From NCBI RefSeq assembly GCF_038502225.1, contig NC_091300.1, positions 46,351,319 through 46,415,318 of the forward strand: 64,000 nt of DNA, read 5' to 3'. A program made the translations under genes and the position numbers. This document shows positions 11,793-25,864 of the stretch, one piece after another (positions within the stretch are counted from its first letter, which is position 1; the number at the start of each line of letters is the position of its first letter). The notes under the pieces are model-generated. The model saw only the letters and a program-made list of their open reading frames with translations, had not been told where the DNA came from and ran no database searches. This stretch comes from Cherax quadricarinatus. Lineage: Eukaryota > Arthropoda > Malacostraca > Decapoda > Parastacidae.

Positions 11793-12597
11793 CTCATTGC
11801 CTTTTCTAGATGTTTTAATTATTAAGGGTAATAATGAATTCAAATTTAAAATTTACAGAAAACCTACAAATAACTGTTCCTATGTCCACTATTATTCCTC
11901 GCATCAAGATAGAGTCAAACTGTCTGTTTTCTCATCAATGTTTTTGAAAGCTTTACGAATTTGTAGTCCTGAGTTCATAGATGAGGAAATATCCAAAATT
12001 TATGAAATAGGTAATGATTTAAAATACCCAAGAAATGTAATTGATAAATCTTTTAAAGTTGCTAGAAACACTTTTTATAATCCAAAAAGGGACAACCAGC
12101 CTTATTCAACTAAAAATATGTTGGTTCTCCCTTACCATGAAAACTTGGTTGATATGCCTTCTCTTCTTAAGACTTTTAATATTAAAGTTGTATTCAAAAA
12201 TATTGATACAGTGAAAAAACTTTTGATAAAGAATTCCCCCCAAAATGCTGATGGATGTGTCTATAAGATTCCTTGTAAAATTTGCGATAAAGTTTATTAC
12301 GGTCAAACTGGTAAAAATCTCGAACTAAGATTAAAACAACATAAATATAGCATTAGAACTGGACAAGATTCCAATGCTCTATTTATTCATGTAAGAGATT
12401 TTAACCATCCAATTGATTTTCAAAAAGTTGAGAAAGTAGTATCAAGCAAGTCCATGGTCGACAGGAATATAATTGAATCTTGTTTCATAAAAAGCAGTTT
12501 TGACAATAATATGAATATTTCCTTTGGTTTATATAAATTAGATCCATTTATAATTAATAGAATTTGGGAAGAATTTAATAATACACTGGACAAATAA
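11793..12597 (+). CDS. PLE1 C-terminal RT edge plus GIY-YIG endonuclease (partial)
   Basis: The frame is open without stops from N-N-S-L-P-F-L-D-V-L (end of the RT domain) to the stop at 12595-12597. Near 12250-12330 it reads V-Y-K-I-P-C-K-I-C-D-K-V-Y-Y-G-Q-T, the GIY-YIG signature with the Cys pair typical of PLEs, then L-R-L-K-Q-H and H-V-R-D-F-N-H-P-I-D-F. This nuclease would nick DNA for insertion. The RT catalytic motif YVDD is not in this copy but is in PLE2. Confidence 0.85.
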
Positions 12598-12758
12598 TAA
12601 TTTTTAAATTTTCTTGGGTAGAATAGCTTGGGGGTGAGTTGTGCAAGGGACCTATCCAAGTTGGGTCGCCGCGCGTCACGTGTTTAACCGTTGTGGGATC
12701 TGATAGTGAGGTGCTGGCCGGACCCCTTATATAGCTTCCTTGGATGCTTTATTTTCAT

Positions 12759-12800
12759 AGTTCCTTGATAATGTGAGTAGTCACGAAAGCGCTTGGAATT
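12759..12800 (+). ncRNA. Hammerhead-ribozyme-like fold in PLE1 3' region
   Basis: Stem I pairs agttcc (12759-12764) with ggaatt (12795-12800), with one G-U pair. The core strand is ttgataa (12765-12771). Stem II pairs gtga (12773-12776) with tcac (12781-12784) around gtag. Then GAAA (12785-12788), a self-complementary gcgc, and T-T as the would-be U16.1/H17. PLEs are known to carry hammerhead motifs. The textbook core is CUGANGA; here C3 is U and G8 is A, and there is an extra U before stem II. Activity is unproven. Confidence 0.5.
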
Positions 12801-12826
12801 TCTCTATTCTTTCAGAGTGGTTGTTT

Positions 12827-13253
<427 letters not shown>

Positions 13254-13318
<65 letters not shown>

Positions 13319-13320
13319 TT
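13254..13320. repeat. (TA)n/(TG)n microsatellite
   Basis: TA tract ending in a short GT run. Confidence 0.95.
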
Positions 13321-14585
13321 GTATGCATGTATGTAAGTATTTTTTAACCCTCCGGCCGCCTCTCATGGAGGTCGGTTAACCCTACAAAGAAGAAAACACT
13401 TTCACTGTTAATCAATAACTATCTTTCCAGAAGTGTGCTGACAATACAGTTCTGATATCCCTCACATCGCAGTATCCCCATCCCTTCTTCAGAGTGTAGG
13501 CACTGTACTTCCTACCTCCAGGATTTAAGTCCAACTAACCACTTGCTCACACAAACTTGCTGGATGTCCAAACCCTATAATAATCAAAACCTACTTTATC
13601 CCTTCCCTCCAATCTTTCCTTAGACAACCCTTACTCCCTCTTTCTTTCACCCTAGATTTTTGAGCCCTCCTAGTCATTATTTTTTTCTCCATTCTCCCTC
13701 AATGTCCAAACCATCTCACCAACCCCTTCTATGCATAATATTCACACCACACTGCGCCCTCAAATACGACATCTCCACTGCTTCCAGTCATCTCCTTACT
13801 GCAACATTCAAAACCTATATTTCACACCCATAAACATTCTCATTTTTGCCTCCATGAATAAATTTGTTTGTTTCTTTAGATGCTTCAGTGCAAAACCCAC
13901 ATTTTTTTTCCCCCTCCCTCAGTTTTGTGGTTCAGTTTATCTCTCATAGAAGAATCTGTCGACATGTTCACTCACAAATATTTGAACACATTCACTTCCT
14001 CCATTTTCTCCTTTCACTCTGATACCCAATCTCTAATTGCCTATATTTTTTTTATATTCTCATCATCTTGCTCTCCTATATTCGCTTTTGACGACCTTTT
14101 TTACACTCCCAAAATATGTCCGCCAACATTCACAACTTCTCTTCAGAGTTTCCCGGAAAGTTGCCATCGGCAAAAGGCAACTGTGACAACTCCTACTCTG
14201 TACCAGATTTATTCCCACACCTCTCTCTTTTACAACCCCATCTATTGTGACATAACACACCCATACATAAGGCCTACTTTTACTGGGAAATAATCTCACT
14301 TGCCCTGCAGATCCTAAAGTGATCCCTCACTATCCACATATAAGTTCATTACTGCTTTAAGTAACCTAATATACTTGCAACATCTGCCACATTGCTCCCC
14401 TGTCCGCCTATCATATACCTTTTCCAAATCCATAAATGCAATAAAAATTTCTTACCTTTATCCAAGTATTGTTCACGTATATGCTTCAGTATAAACACTT
14501 TCATTGGACTTTCCTACACATCTATCCTTCCTTAAAATCGTTTCACTGCAATACTACTCTATCTTACCGATATTTTTTTTCAATA

Positions 14586-14716
14586 ATTGATATGAGGTGA
14601 GGGGCTCTTGATTTAGGAAATTGGATCTGTGCTCCAGTTCCCCGAATTAAGCCTGAAAGCCTTCCACATCCCCACTAGGCGCTGTTTAATCCTACAGGTT
14701 TACCCTCTACACTTGA
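14586..14716 (+). mobile_element. Short SINE-like insertion in LINE A3
   Basis: Interrupts the LINE A similarity. It contains ggaaattggatctgtgctcc and a gccttccacatcccc block that I recognise as a dispersed decapod repeat from memory; no second copy is in this window. The boundaries are approximate. Confidence 0.4.
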
Positions 14717-15084
14717 AAAACTTACACCCCCTTATGCCCCCTTTCTCATATGCAAGTAAACTATCCATACTCTCTGCCAATCTCTATGTATCTTTTCTCC
14801 CTTTCATGCAGATTGAACAAATACATCAACCACTCACAAACATGAGCAAGTCCTCACATTCTATTACAATGTCTGTTCTGTTCTCATCCATCCCAGCTGT
14901 TTTACCTCCTTTCATTTTACTCACTGCCTCATGTGCCTCCATCTTTTACATCTGGCTCTTTCTCACTTCTAGATGTGTTACACATCCCTCCCTAATGCCG
15001 GATATTACTACTTTTCTCTCTCTTCATCAACATTCGATAACTCCTCAAAATATTCCCTTCAAGAGGCTTGGCAGACGATACAGG

Positions 15085-15345
15085 ATAACTCCAATGAAAA
15101 ACAAGGAAGCGATGAGGAAACTGAGGAAAACTCATTGAGTGTTAAGGGACCACGACTCTTCAGCACCTTCCCTGAAGGAATAAGGGATATAACCAACATA
15201 CCCCAAGTTGTTTTAAAGGGGGTACTCGACAGATTCTCCACATCAGTTCCTGATCAGCCAGGGTGAGGTGCAGACGCTGCATTACGGACGGAAGGTACTA
15301 ACAGCAGGGGCCTCATGGGCGGTTACCTCCAGAAGCCACTCCAGG
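15085..15345 (+). pseudogene. LINE D fragment: C-terminus of another non-LTR LINE
   Basis: Near 15140-15265 the plus strand reads R-L-F-S-T-F-P-E-G-I-R-D-I-T-N-I-P-Q-V, then V-P-D-Q-P-G and a stop. This resembles the end of Jockey/CR1-type ORF2 proteins (L-F-N-x-L-P-x-x-I-R-D-I-T). It belongs to none of the families A, B or C here. It interrupts the antisense LINE A3. Confidence 0.5.
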
Positions 15346-15517
15346 CAGACTCCATGTACACCTCCACCTGTCCATCTCATGTCTCCCATTTTTCATTCTC
15401 AAATGTTAAATCCATTTATTTCCTAGGCTCCTCAGCTTATTGATCTCACTCCAAAACTTTTTCTTATTTTCAGCAAAATTTGTCTATAAAACCTCTCTCA
15501 CTCACTCATTAGCTTTT

Positions 15518-18500
15518 CTTTTCCACTCCCTCACCACACTTTTCCACTCCCTCACCACACTTTTCCACTCCCTCACCACACGTTTCCACTCCCTCACCAC
15601 ACTTTTCCACTCCCTCACCACACGTTTCCACTCCCTCACCGCACTTTTCCACTCCCTCACCACACTTTTCCACTCCCTCACCGCACTTTTCCACACCCTC
15701 ACCACACGTTTCCACTCCCTCACCACACTTTTCCACTCCCTCACCACACTTTTCCACTCCCTCACCACACGTTTCCACTCCCTCACCACACGTTTCCACT
15801 CCCTCACCACACTTTTCCACTCCCTCACCACACGTTTCCACTCCCTCACCGCACTTTTCCACTCCCTCACCACACTTTTCCACTCCCTCACCGTTTCCAC
15901 TCCCTCACCACACTTTTCCACTCCCTCACCACACTTTTCCACTCCCTCACCACACTTTTCCACTCCCTCACCACACTTTTCCACTCCCTCACCGCACTTT
16001 TCCACTCCCTCACCACACTTTTCCACTCCTTCACCGCACTTTTCCACTCCCTCACCACACTTTTCCACTCCCTCACCGCACTTTTCCACTCCCTCACCAC
16101 ACTTTTCCACTCCCTCACCACACTTTTCCACTCCCTCACCACACTTTTCCACTCCCTCACCACACTTTTCCACTCCCTCACCACACTTTTCCACTCCCTC
16201 ACCACACTTTTCCACTCCCTCACCACACTTTTCCACTCCCTCACCGCACTTTTCCACTCCCTCACCACACTTTTCCACTCCCTCACCGCACTTTTCCACT
16301 CCCTCACCACACTTTTCCACTCCCTCACCACACTTTTCCACTCCCTCACCACACTTTTCCACTCCCTCACCACACTTTTCCACTCCCTCACCACACTTTT
16401 CCACTCCCTCACCACACTTTTCCACTCCCTCACCACACTTTTCCACTCCCTCACCGCACTTTTCCACTCCCTCACCACACTTTTCCACTCCCTCACCACA
16501 CTTTTCCACTCCCTCACCACACTTTTCCACCCCCTCACCACACTTTTCCACTCCCTCACCACACTTTTCCACTCCCTCACCACTCTTTTCCACTCCCTCA
16601 CCACACTTTTCCACTCCCTCACCTCACTTTTCCACTCCCTCACCACACTTTTCCACTCCCTCACCACACTTTTCCACTCCCTCACCACACTTTTCCACTC
16701 CCTCACCACACTTTTCCACTCCCTCACCACACTTTTCCACTCCCTCACCACACTTTTCCACTCCCTCACCACACTTTTCCACTCCCTCACCACACTTTTC
16801 CACTCCCTCACCACACTTTTCCACTCCCTCACCACACTTTTCCACTCCCTCACCACACTTTTCCACTCCCTCACCACACTTTTCCACTCCCTCACCACAC
16901 TTTTCCACTCCCTCACCACACTTTTCCACTCCCTCACCACACTTTTCCACTCCCTCACCACACTTTTCCACTACCTCACCACACTTTTCCACTCCCTCAC
17001 CCCACTTTTCCACTCCCTCTCCACACTTTTCCACTCCCTCACCACACTTTTCCACTCCCTCACCACACTTTTCCACTCCCTCACCACACTTTTCCACTCC
17101 CTCACCGCACTTTTCCACTCCCTCACCACACTTTTCCACTCCCTCACCACACTTTTCCACTCCCTCACCACACTTTTCCACTCCCTCACCACACTTTTCC
17201 ACTCCCTCACCACACTTTTCCACTCCCTCACCACACTTTTCCACTCCCTCACCACACTTTTCCACTCCCTCACCACACTTTTCCACTCCCTCACCACACA
17301 TTTCCACTCACTCACCACACTTTTCCACTCCCTCACCACACTTTTCCACTCCCTCACCACACTTTTCCACGCCCTCACCACACTTTTCCACTCCCTCACC
17401 ACACTTTTCCACTCCCTCACCACACTTTTCCACTCCCTCACCGCACTTTTCCACTCCCTCACCACACTTTTTCCACTCCCTCACCACACTTTTCCACTCC
17501 CTCACCACACTTTTCCACTCCCTCACCACACTTTTCCACTCCCTCACCACACTTTTCCACTCCCTCACCGCACTTTTCCACTCCCTCACACTTTTCCACT
17601 CCCTCACCACACTTTTCCACTCCCTCACCACACTTTTCCACTCCCTCACCGCACTTTTCCACTCCCTCACCGCACTTTTCCACTCCCTCACCACACTTTT
17701 TCACTCCCTCACCACACATTTCCACTCCCTCACCACACTTTTCCACTCCCTCACCACACTTTTCCACTCCCTCACCACACTTTTCCACTCCCTCACCACA
17801 CTTTTCCACTCCCTCACCACACTTTTCCACTCCCTCACCACACTTTTCCACTCCCACCACACTTTTCCACTCCCTCACCTCACTTTTCCACTCCCTCACC
17901 ACACTTTTCCACTCCCTCACCACACTTTTCCACTCCCTCACCGCACTTTTCCACTCCCTCACCGCACTTTTCCACTCCCTCACCACACTTTTCCACTCCC
18001 TCACCACACTTTTCCACTCCCTCACCACACTTTTCCACTCCCTCACCGCACTTTTCCACTCCCTCACCACACTTTTCCACTCCCTCACCACACTTTTCCA
18101 CTCCCTCACCGCACTTTTCCACTCCCTCACCACACTTTTCCACTCCCTCACCGCACTTTTCCACTCCCTCACCACACTTTTCCACTCCCTCACCACACTT
18201 TTCCACTCCCTCACCGCACTTTTCCACTCCCTCACCACACTTTTCCACTCCCTCACCGCACTTTTCCACTCCCTCACCACACTTTTCCACTCCCTCACCA
18301 CACTTTTCCACTCCCTCACCACACTTTTCCACTCCCTCACCACACTTTTCCACTCCCTCACCGCACTTTTCCACTCCCTCACCACACTTTTCCACTCCCT
18401 CACCACACTTTTCCACTCCCTCACCACACTTTTCCACTCCCTCACCACACTTTTCCACTCCCTCACCGCACTTTTCCACTCCCTCACCACACTTTTCCAC

Positions 18501-18853
18501 TCCCTCACCACACTTTTCCACTCCCTCCCCGCACTTTTCCACTCACGCACCCCACTTTTCCACTCCCTCCCCGCACATTTCCACTCCCTCACCACACTTT
18601 TCCACTCCCTCACCGCACTTTTCCACTCCCTCACCACACTTTTCCACTCCCTCACCGCACTTTTCCACTCCCTCACCACACTTTTCCACTCCCTCACCAC
18701 ACTTTTCCACTCCCTCACCGCACTTTTCCACTCCCTCACCACACTTTTCCACTCCCTCACCACACTTTTCCACTCCCTCACCGCACTTTTCCACTCCCTC
18801 ACCACACTTTTCCACTCCCTCACCACACTTTTCCACTCCCTCACCACACTTTT
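15518..18853 (-). repeat. 3.3-kb minisatellite, unit 21 bp, inside LINE A3
   Basis: Roughly 159 copies of a 21-bp unit, on the plus strand ttttccactccctcaccac plus two bases, with few variants (acgt, gcac). In LINE A sense the unit encodes V-V-R-E-W-K-S. The flanks in LINE A sense are E-V-K on one side and R-K-A-N-E on the other, so the array sits exactly where intact LINE A has R-V-V-K-Q-C-K. Because 21 divides by three, open frames of over 1,000 codons appear; they are not genes. Confidence 0.93.
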
Positions 18854-18955
18854 AACTTCGTTTGTTCTCCTTCGTATATCACTTCTACACTGAAAACCTT
18901 TCATATGATAACTTTTTCTCCTTTACCACTTTCTTTTCCTGCTCATTCCCTCTAT

Positions 18956-19746
<791 letters not shown>

Positions 19747-22700
19747 ATCAAGCACCCACTCACAAACTTCTGCTGTACACTCTAACACTGCATCCTTAAA
19801 TCTAGACCATATCTCCTCGACCCCCTTCCTAATTACCTGTGTTCTCTCTAGCCCACCTCCCTCCCAGTAGTTACTTATATCTGACTCTGTCTACTACTTT
19901 AATATATAAACTTTCATTTCCCTCTTACTCACTGACGACATTCTCATTGTAATCTTGTAAGATGGAGTAAGAGTCGAGAAAAGTTCAGTGAGTTTTGTAA
20001 AGTGATGAAGGAGGAGGTGGAGAGGATATCTGCAGAGAAAATTATTATGAGAGATGAGCTGGTGCTGTTGAGGCAAAGATACAAAGCCTGGAAGAGGATC
20101 TCAAGGAGTTGAAGAAGGAACTAGAGCTGTTGAAGGAAAGGGGCTATGTAAGGGAACTGGTGAAAGAGGAGCTAAGAAGCTTTGCAGAAATGCTATCAGA
20201 CAACCAGGAGGTGTAGAAGATGATAAGAGGAACAGTAAAGGAATTGCTCAAATTGGATGTCGAAATATGGAGGGAAAGGCAGTAGCAAGAGGAGAGAGAG
20301 AAGTCACTGATTATTCACGGGATTCAGGAAACTGAAGGACTATTGATTATCATCAGACTTATTGCTGGGGAGGCTGATATATCCCAGGTGACAAATTTTC
20401 AAAGTCTTGGAAATTACTCGAGGGAGGTAAAAAACGCCCAGTCAAATTGACCCTCACAACAGTAACGGCACATGACAAGACTCCACGGTTAAGGAGCACA
20501 GAAAAATATCACTGGTTGTACCTCGACCATGACAGAACAATAAAGGAACGAGAGCGGTGGAGAAAGGGGAAACAAAGATGCCCGAGGCAGGAAGAAAAGA
20601 CAGGCATGCATTGACAAACATGGCAGCTTAGCCTCCAGAGGATTGCCTGGCACAACCACCCACAGATCCTCCTCAAGCCCTAGACTTCCCTCCCAAACAA
20701 GCACAATAACCCAAAGCAGACCCTACTCCACACCCATAGTCCCCGCTCCCTTCAGAACAAATGCCATGGGAAAGGGCCAGAAATCCTGGAACCTACAAAC
20801 CAGAACACAGTAAGGCAAAAGAAGCAGAAAGTATGGTACACTAATGTAGATGGACTAACAAATAAGAGTAGGAAAGGGCACAAACGAATGATGGAGACAT
20901 CCCCAGGCATTACAGCACTCACAGAGATGATAACATATGCAATTTTCCTGAGTAAATGTCAGAATTTGAGAAATGACCAAGGAGGAGAAGAGGAGTAGCA
21001 CTGCTTATGAAAAACCAGTCGATTTTGAGAAGATTGGAGAAATGGAAGTGAAAGGTAGTGAAAGCAATGATGCACAACCCTCCACTAAACAGCAAGAATC
21101 CAAGACAAAAATATGATCAAAGTATCAGAGCAATGGTGGATACAATAGCTGAGGTGGAGAGAAAGACCCACATGAGCAGGGTTACGCTACTGGTCATAAG
21201 TGACTTTAACAACAAAGAGACTGAGTGGGAAAACCTAGAACCACACAAGGAACCAGAAACGTAGAGGGCTAAGATCCTGGAGGTGATAGTAGAAAACTTC
21301 ATGATACAACCAGAGAAAGAGGAGATGAGAGGATGACCCAACAAGGTTGGACCATGTTTTCGCCCTAAGTGATTCGGACATAGGGGATATTACATATAAA
21401 AAGCCTGCCCCTCGCACTAGCAATTCCATTGTTCATGAGGCAATTCCAGTATGCAGTGCAGTGGGACACGGGACTATAAGGCAAGACAGTGAATGAGATG
21501 ATGGAGTTGTGTGGCCAGAAAGTGCAGGGAGGCAGAGGAGAAGTTCGTACCCAGGAGCAATAGAAACAATGAGAAGACCAGAGTGAGCCCATGGTTTACC
21601 CAGAGGAACAGAGAGGCCAAAGGTAAATGTGCTTGAACATGGAAAAAGTATAGAAGGCAAAGAACTCAGGAAAACAAGAATTCGAGCTGAAGAGCTAGAA
21701 ACGAGTATTCATGGATAAGAAAGGAGGCTCAACTTCATGGAGAGCTAAAACCGATCCAAAATTGTTTTATAGCCACTTGGGGGAAAGACAACACTAAGGC
21801 ATTAAGCTGAAGACCGAAGGAGGGGAGCTTAGAAGGAATGATCATGAAGTTTGTGAGGAGCTCAGCATGAGATTTATGGAGGTATTCACAAAAAAGACAG
21901 GAAGGCAACCTGCAAAGCGAAGTGGTAGAGTGTACAATACACACAACTGGAGAGGAGGTGAGGAAGCCGCTATGTGAGCTAAATACTTCGAAGGTGGTGG
22001 GACCAGGTAATATCTCTCCTTGCGTCCTGAGAAAAGGAGTAGAGGAACTGTGTGTGTACCACTAGTTACAATCTTCAAGTTTAGAGACACAGGGCAACTA
22101 CTATAGATGTAGAAAACAGAATTTGTAGTCCCAATTTTTAAGAAAGGAGAAACACAGGTAGCGTTAAACTACAGACAAGTATCACTAACATGTATAGTAT
22201 GTAAAGTTAAGGAGAAGATTATCAGAAGAGTGGTAGAGCACCTTGAAAGGAGTGAGTTCATACATGACAACTAGCACGGCTTTATGGATGAAAAATCCTG
22301 TGTAAAAAATCTAGTAGAGTTCTACGACAAGGTAATAGAAAAGAGAGATGGGTAAACTGCATTTTCTTGGACAATAACAATGCTTTTGACAGAGTAATGC
22401 ACAAGAAACTCGTTCAAAAGCTAGAGGAGCAAGCAAGATTAAAAAGGGAAGCAATGCACTGGATTAAGGAATACCTTATAGGAAGGAAGCAACACGTTAT
22501 AATCACATGACGAGGTTTTGGAATGAGTGCATGTGACGAGCGGGGTTCCACAAGGATCAGCCCTAGGGCCGGTGCTGTTTTTTGAATATGTGAATTACAT
22601 GACAGCTGGGATAGAGTCAGACGTATCTATGTTCACAGACGACGTGAAACTAATGAGGAGAATACAAGATGAACAAGGACCAAGAAAGACTACAAATTGA

Positions 22701-22849
22701 TCTAGAGAGGCTGTAAGCCTGGTCTGAGAAATAGATCCTGGAGATTAACCTCACCATGTGCAAAGTTGAGAAGTTTGGGGAAGGATAAAAAAAAGACCGC
22801 AGACGGAGTACAGGTTCGGGGACAAAGGCTACAAACTTCACTCAAGGAG

Positions 22850-22887
22850 AAGGACTGAAGAATCCACTCGTGGCGAAACGTTTCCTT
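22850..22887 (+). ncRNA. Hammerhead-ribozyme-like fold with consensus core
   Basis: Stem I pairs aagga (22850-22854) with tcctt (22883-22887). The core is ctgaaga (22855-22861). Stem II pairs ccac with gtgg (22864-22873). GAAA lies at 22875-22878, then c-g-t-t gives a short self-complementary acgt helix III and NUH site. Two unpaired bases (a, t) lie between the core and stem II, which differs from the textbook form. Confidence 0.5.
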
Positions 22888-23090
22888 TAATAAATGTCCT
22901 GAACTGTACATACGTGTCTTTTTCCACATCTTGTCGGTATCACCATACCATTTCCTCAGAGTTATCAGAGCTTATTTCTTGGGTAGCATTGAAAATTGGG
23001 TTGGGAAAATGTTTTGTTAGTGGGATGGATTGTATGGGCCAACAGGCCTGCTGCAGTGTTCCTTCTTTCTTATGTTCTTATGCAGAAGGT
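22850..23090 (+). mobile_element. PLE 3'-end-like segment plus a dispersed decapod repeat
   Basis: LINE B0 similarity stops near 22855 and a hammerhead-like motif begins. It is followed by ataaatgtcctgaac and gtgtctttttccac, a layout I associate with PLE 3' ends in decapods. The end (about 23015-23090) carries tatgggccaacaggcctgct and ttctttcttatgttcttatg, another common decapod repeat. LINE B-like sequence resumes by about 23230. Confidence 0.5.
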
Positions 23091-23701
23091 TCCATGCGTC
23101 ACTGCCCCTGCGGCCCGGTCCTAGAGCAGGCCTGGTCAGGCCCACCTGGGAGTATACAGCTAACACATGGTACTCAAACTGACAAAGTACGTTAAAATCC
23201 TGGAGGAGCTGTTGAGGTATGTAAGGAGGCTAGTTCCTTAGCTAAGGTGAATACGCTATGGGGAATGGGCTATGGGAAAAGGCTAAAGGAACTGACATTA
23301 GAAGGCGGAAGAACCTGGGAAAAAAAACAATAAAAGCATTCAAAATGCTAAGAACACAGATAAGGAAGATAGGAATTGACTTTTTGAGAAGCAGGAAACA
23401 GACACAGAAGGGCGCTGTTGTAAGTTAAGGACACAGATGAAGCAATAGGGATAGAGTAGTGTTTTTTTAATCTCATGATAGGACCAACAACACAGTAGGA
23501 AAAAATGTTGATGGGCAGAACACATGTAGGCAGAAGAAAGAAATAACAGGGCAATGGAGAGAGACAAGAGGAGCAGGAAACAAAGTAGACTCTGGAAGGA
23601 TCGATAGCAGGAGAGGTATGAACTAGATTACTAAGGGTGTTAGCTTGGCGAAAAGTAAATTTGATGTCTAAGGAACGGAAAGGGCTGTTGAGATTAGAAA
23701 T

Positions 23702-24252
23702 TTAATTCAATTCAATTCAATTCAATTCATGTTTATTCTCTATAAGGGTTACAATGTGGGGTTTATAGGTTTTGGGTATTTTTTGGTTTACATGTTATAA
23801 AATACTAATTACAGAGGGGGCCACTAGGACACCTAGCATGGCTAGGCATTTCGAGCAGACTTAGATTAATTCTTAACATTAAATCCTTACAGATTATGGT
23901 ATTAAGGCTAAGTGACTACATTATAATTTGTGAGTTTAGCAATGTGAATGCTTTTGTTTTGGCACAATACAAAGTGTCTATATTGGAGTATCATAGGCAA
24001 ACTTATGACTAGTTAGGATTTATTATTTTAAGATTAAGATTAGTATTTCTGTGTTTATAGTCAGTGGGTGAGTGAGTGTAATTGTGAACCACCAGGTGGT
24101 TATCATGTAGTTAGTTGTCGGGGTGTATCAGGGAGATAAGATGTTTTCTAACTGTAGTTTTGAAAGTGATGAATGTGTCTGCAGTTCTAGAGTTTTCAGG
24201 TAGGGTGTTCCAGATTTTAGGTCCTTTGAAATACATTGAATTTTGTAAAGAA
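23702..24252 (-). mobile_element. LINE C 3' fragment (C1 subtype), 5'-truncated
   Basis: The reverse complement of the LINE C1 terminus, from N-S-M-Y-F-K-G-P-K-I-W-N through the 3' UTR. Its 3' end is a clean (aattc)n repeat at 23702-23728, which marks the true element end. Confidence 0.85.
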
Positions 24253-24956
24253 AGACTGGAAATATAGGGAAGGCAAAGAACAGATTTCACTGGAGAAGAA
24301 AGTTTAGGAGAGAAGGAATTTCATTCTCCACTGTCGTCGAATTTTTAGGCATCGGTTTTGAACATCTGAAGCCATTTATGCCACTGAGGGTTTTGGAAGT
24401 TAACCGAGTTATGCCTGGATGCTGGGGATGGGTTCAACATCTTTCATTACAGGTACATAAAGTTGCCAATTATTTCGAGAGTTTCGTCCTTGTTGCCGTA
24501 TTCAAATGTTGAAAATTTGAAGCTGATTTGATGAGGCGTTCTTTAGATATGAGCAAAATAAAGTCGAAAAGTGGTGGGAAGAAGAAAAAAGGAAAAAAAT
24601 CAGGAACCTCTGAAAGATCCCTTTCGGTGGTACCTAATTATTTCAGCTATTTATCCTAATTTGATAGGACCGTATTGAGATGTACACTTAGAGGCGCATG
24701 CCGCCCTGTGTCTATACACAGAGAGTTTACTTTAATTCCCATTTAAGCGATTAATGTATTTCTCAATGGTAGTGAAGAGGTTACAGGCAACCTTAACAAC
24801 CCTCGTGCCATCGACGTTTGTTAAGGTCACATTGACAGGGTCAGAGCCATAGCAATCTTTGTTTACTTAACACAGATATCACAGATTATCCTGTCATGAG
24901 TTTCATACACGTTATAATGAAATCTGTCAGCCTTAGTCAGGACACTTCAGTTACGT
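24253..24956. other. No recognisable gene
   Basis: No reading frame or repeat that I can assign. Confidence 0.35.
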
Positions 24957-25090
24957 AGGCAGGTATTAGGTTTCCTGACGCGGGTGTTATTCATATGATG
25001 ACACAGCTGGAGTTTTAGATCATCTGATCGAGACATTCCACTGGCTTACCTGTCCACCCCCTTAAAAATCATGGTTATTATTATAACCTT
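24957..25090 (-). mobile_element. SINE E copy, diverged
   Basis: The reverse complement matches the element at 28145-28309: ggtggacaggtaagcc, then a catctgatcgagac-type middle and cgcgtcaggaaac. This second copy supports the call that SINE E is a dispersed unit. Confidence 0.65.
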
Positions 25091-25713
25091 CAGTTACGTA
25101 CTAGTATGGACTCATTAGCTACGACAGTTTTAAAGGATTATTTCCATCTACAGAGGAACAATAAGAGAGAAACGTATAAAATCAGAGACGCACCTTGAAG
25201 CATCGCTGTTATACGAGACCTCGCGGAAGTGACCTTCAGAAAATACCAAAACACGCTGGAAGCAGGACTGGATGCCATCCTGTCCTTGAGTGCTCCGTCG
25301 AGGCCATCCTGTCCTTGATCAAAGATGACAGTCATGGTGTTTGTGAGTCATGAATCCTGTTGTTACCTTCGTCATGTGTCTACAAATATCAGCATTTCTT
25401 GGCAAATGATTTGAAATGTAAAGATCCTGGGAGTCATGCAGTCACTTGCTATTCTTCTGTTCTTTCTTCGACTATTTACATCATTAGCACTGGTCTTTGG
25501 GTATATTACAAACTAAAATAGGAAATAAAAACTCTGAAGGCATAAACACAGAACCATGTGCACTTCTCTATGTACAGACGACAGTTCGGGTCAGCTGGCC
25601 AAACACTAGACCAGGTTGACACATCCATGACTTTAACACCGCACGGATGCAAATTTATCGTTGAATTGCTTCTTAATGCGGTGAGAATGAGGCCTTGTTT
25701 CATAAACTACACC
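25091..25713. other. No recognisable gene
   Basis: No supported coding region; short open frames have no family pattern. Confidence 0.35.
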
Positions 25714-25717
25714 ACGT

Positions 25718-25835
<118 letters not shown>

Positions 25836-25864
25836 TTTTTATTTTCAAAACGAAGCTCTAAACC

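Larger units (their letters stand above)
19975..23690 (+). pseudogene. LINE B copy B0: decayed Jockey/CR1-like LINE
   Basis: The plus strand follows LINE B in order. There is a coiled-coil ORF1 piece (K-I-Q-S-L-E-E-D-L-K-E-L-K-K-E-L near 20070-20140) and endonuclease remnants (V-I-S-D-F-N-N-K-E near 21195). RT follows, with aatgcttttgac for motif A and ggggttccacaaggatcagc for motif B near 22545. A C-terminal piece lies at about 23230-23460. Stops and indels are frequent. It is interrupted at 22855 by a PLE 3'-end segment. Confidence 0.72.
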
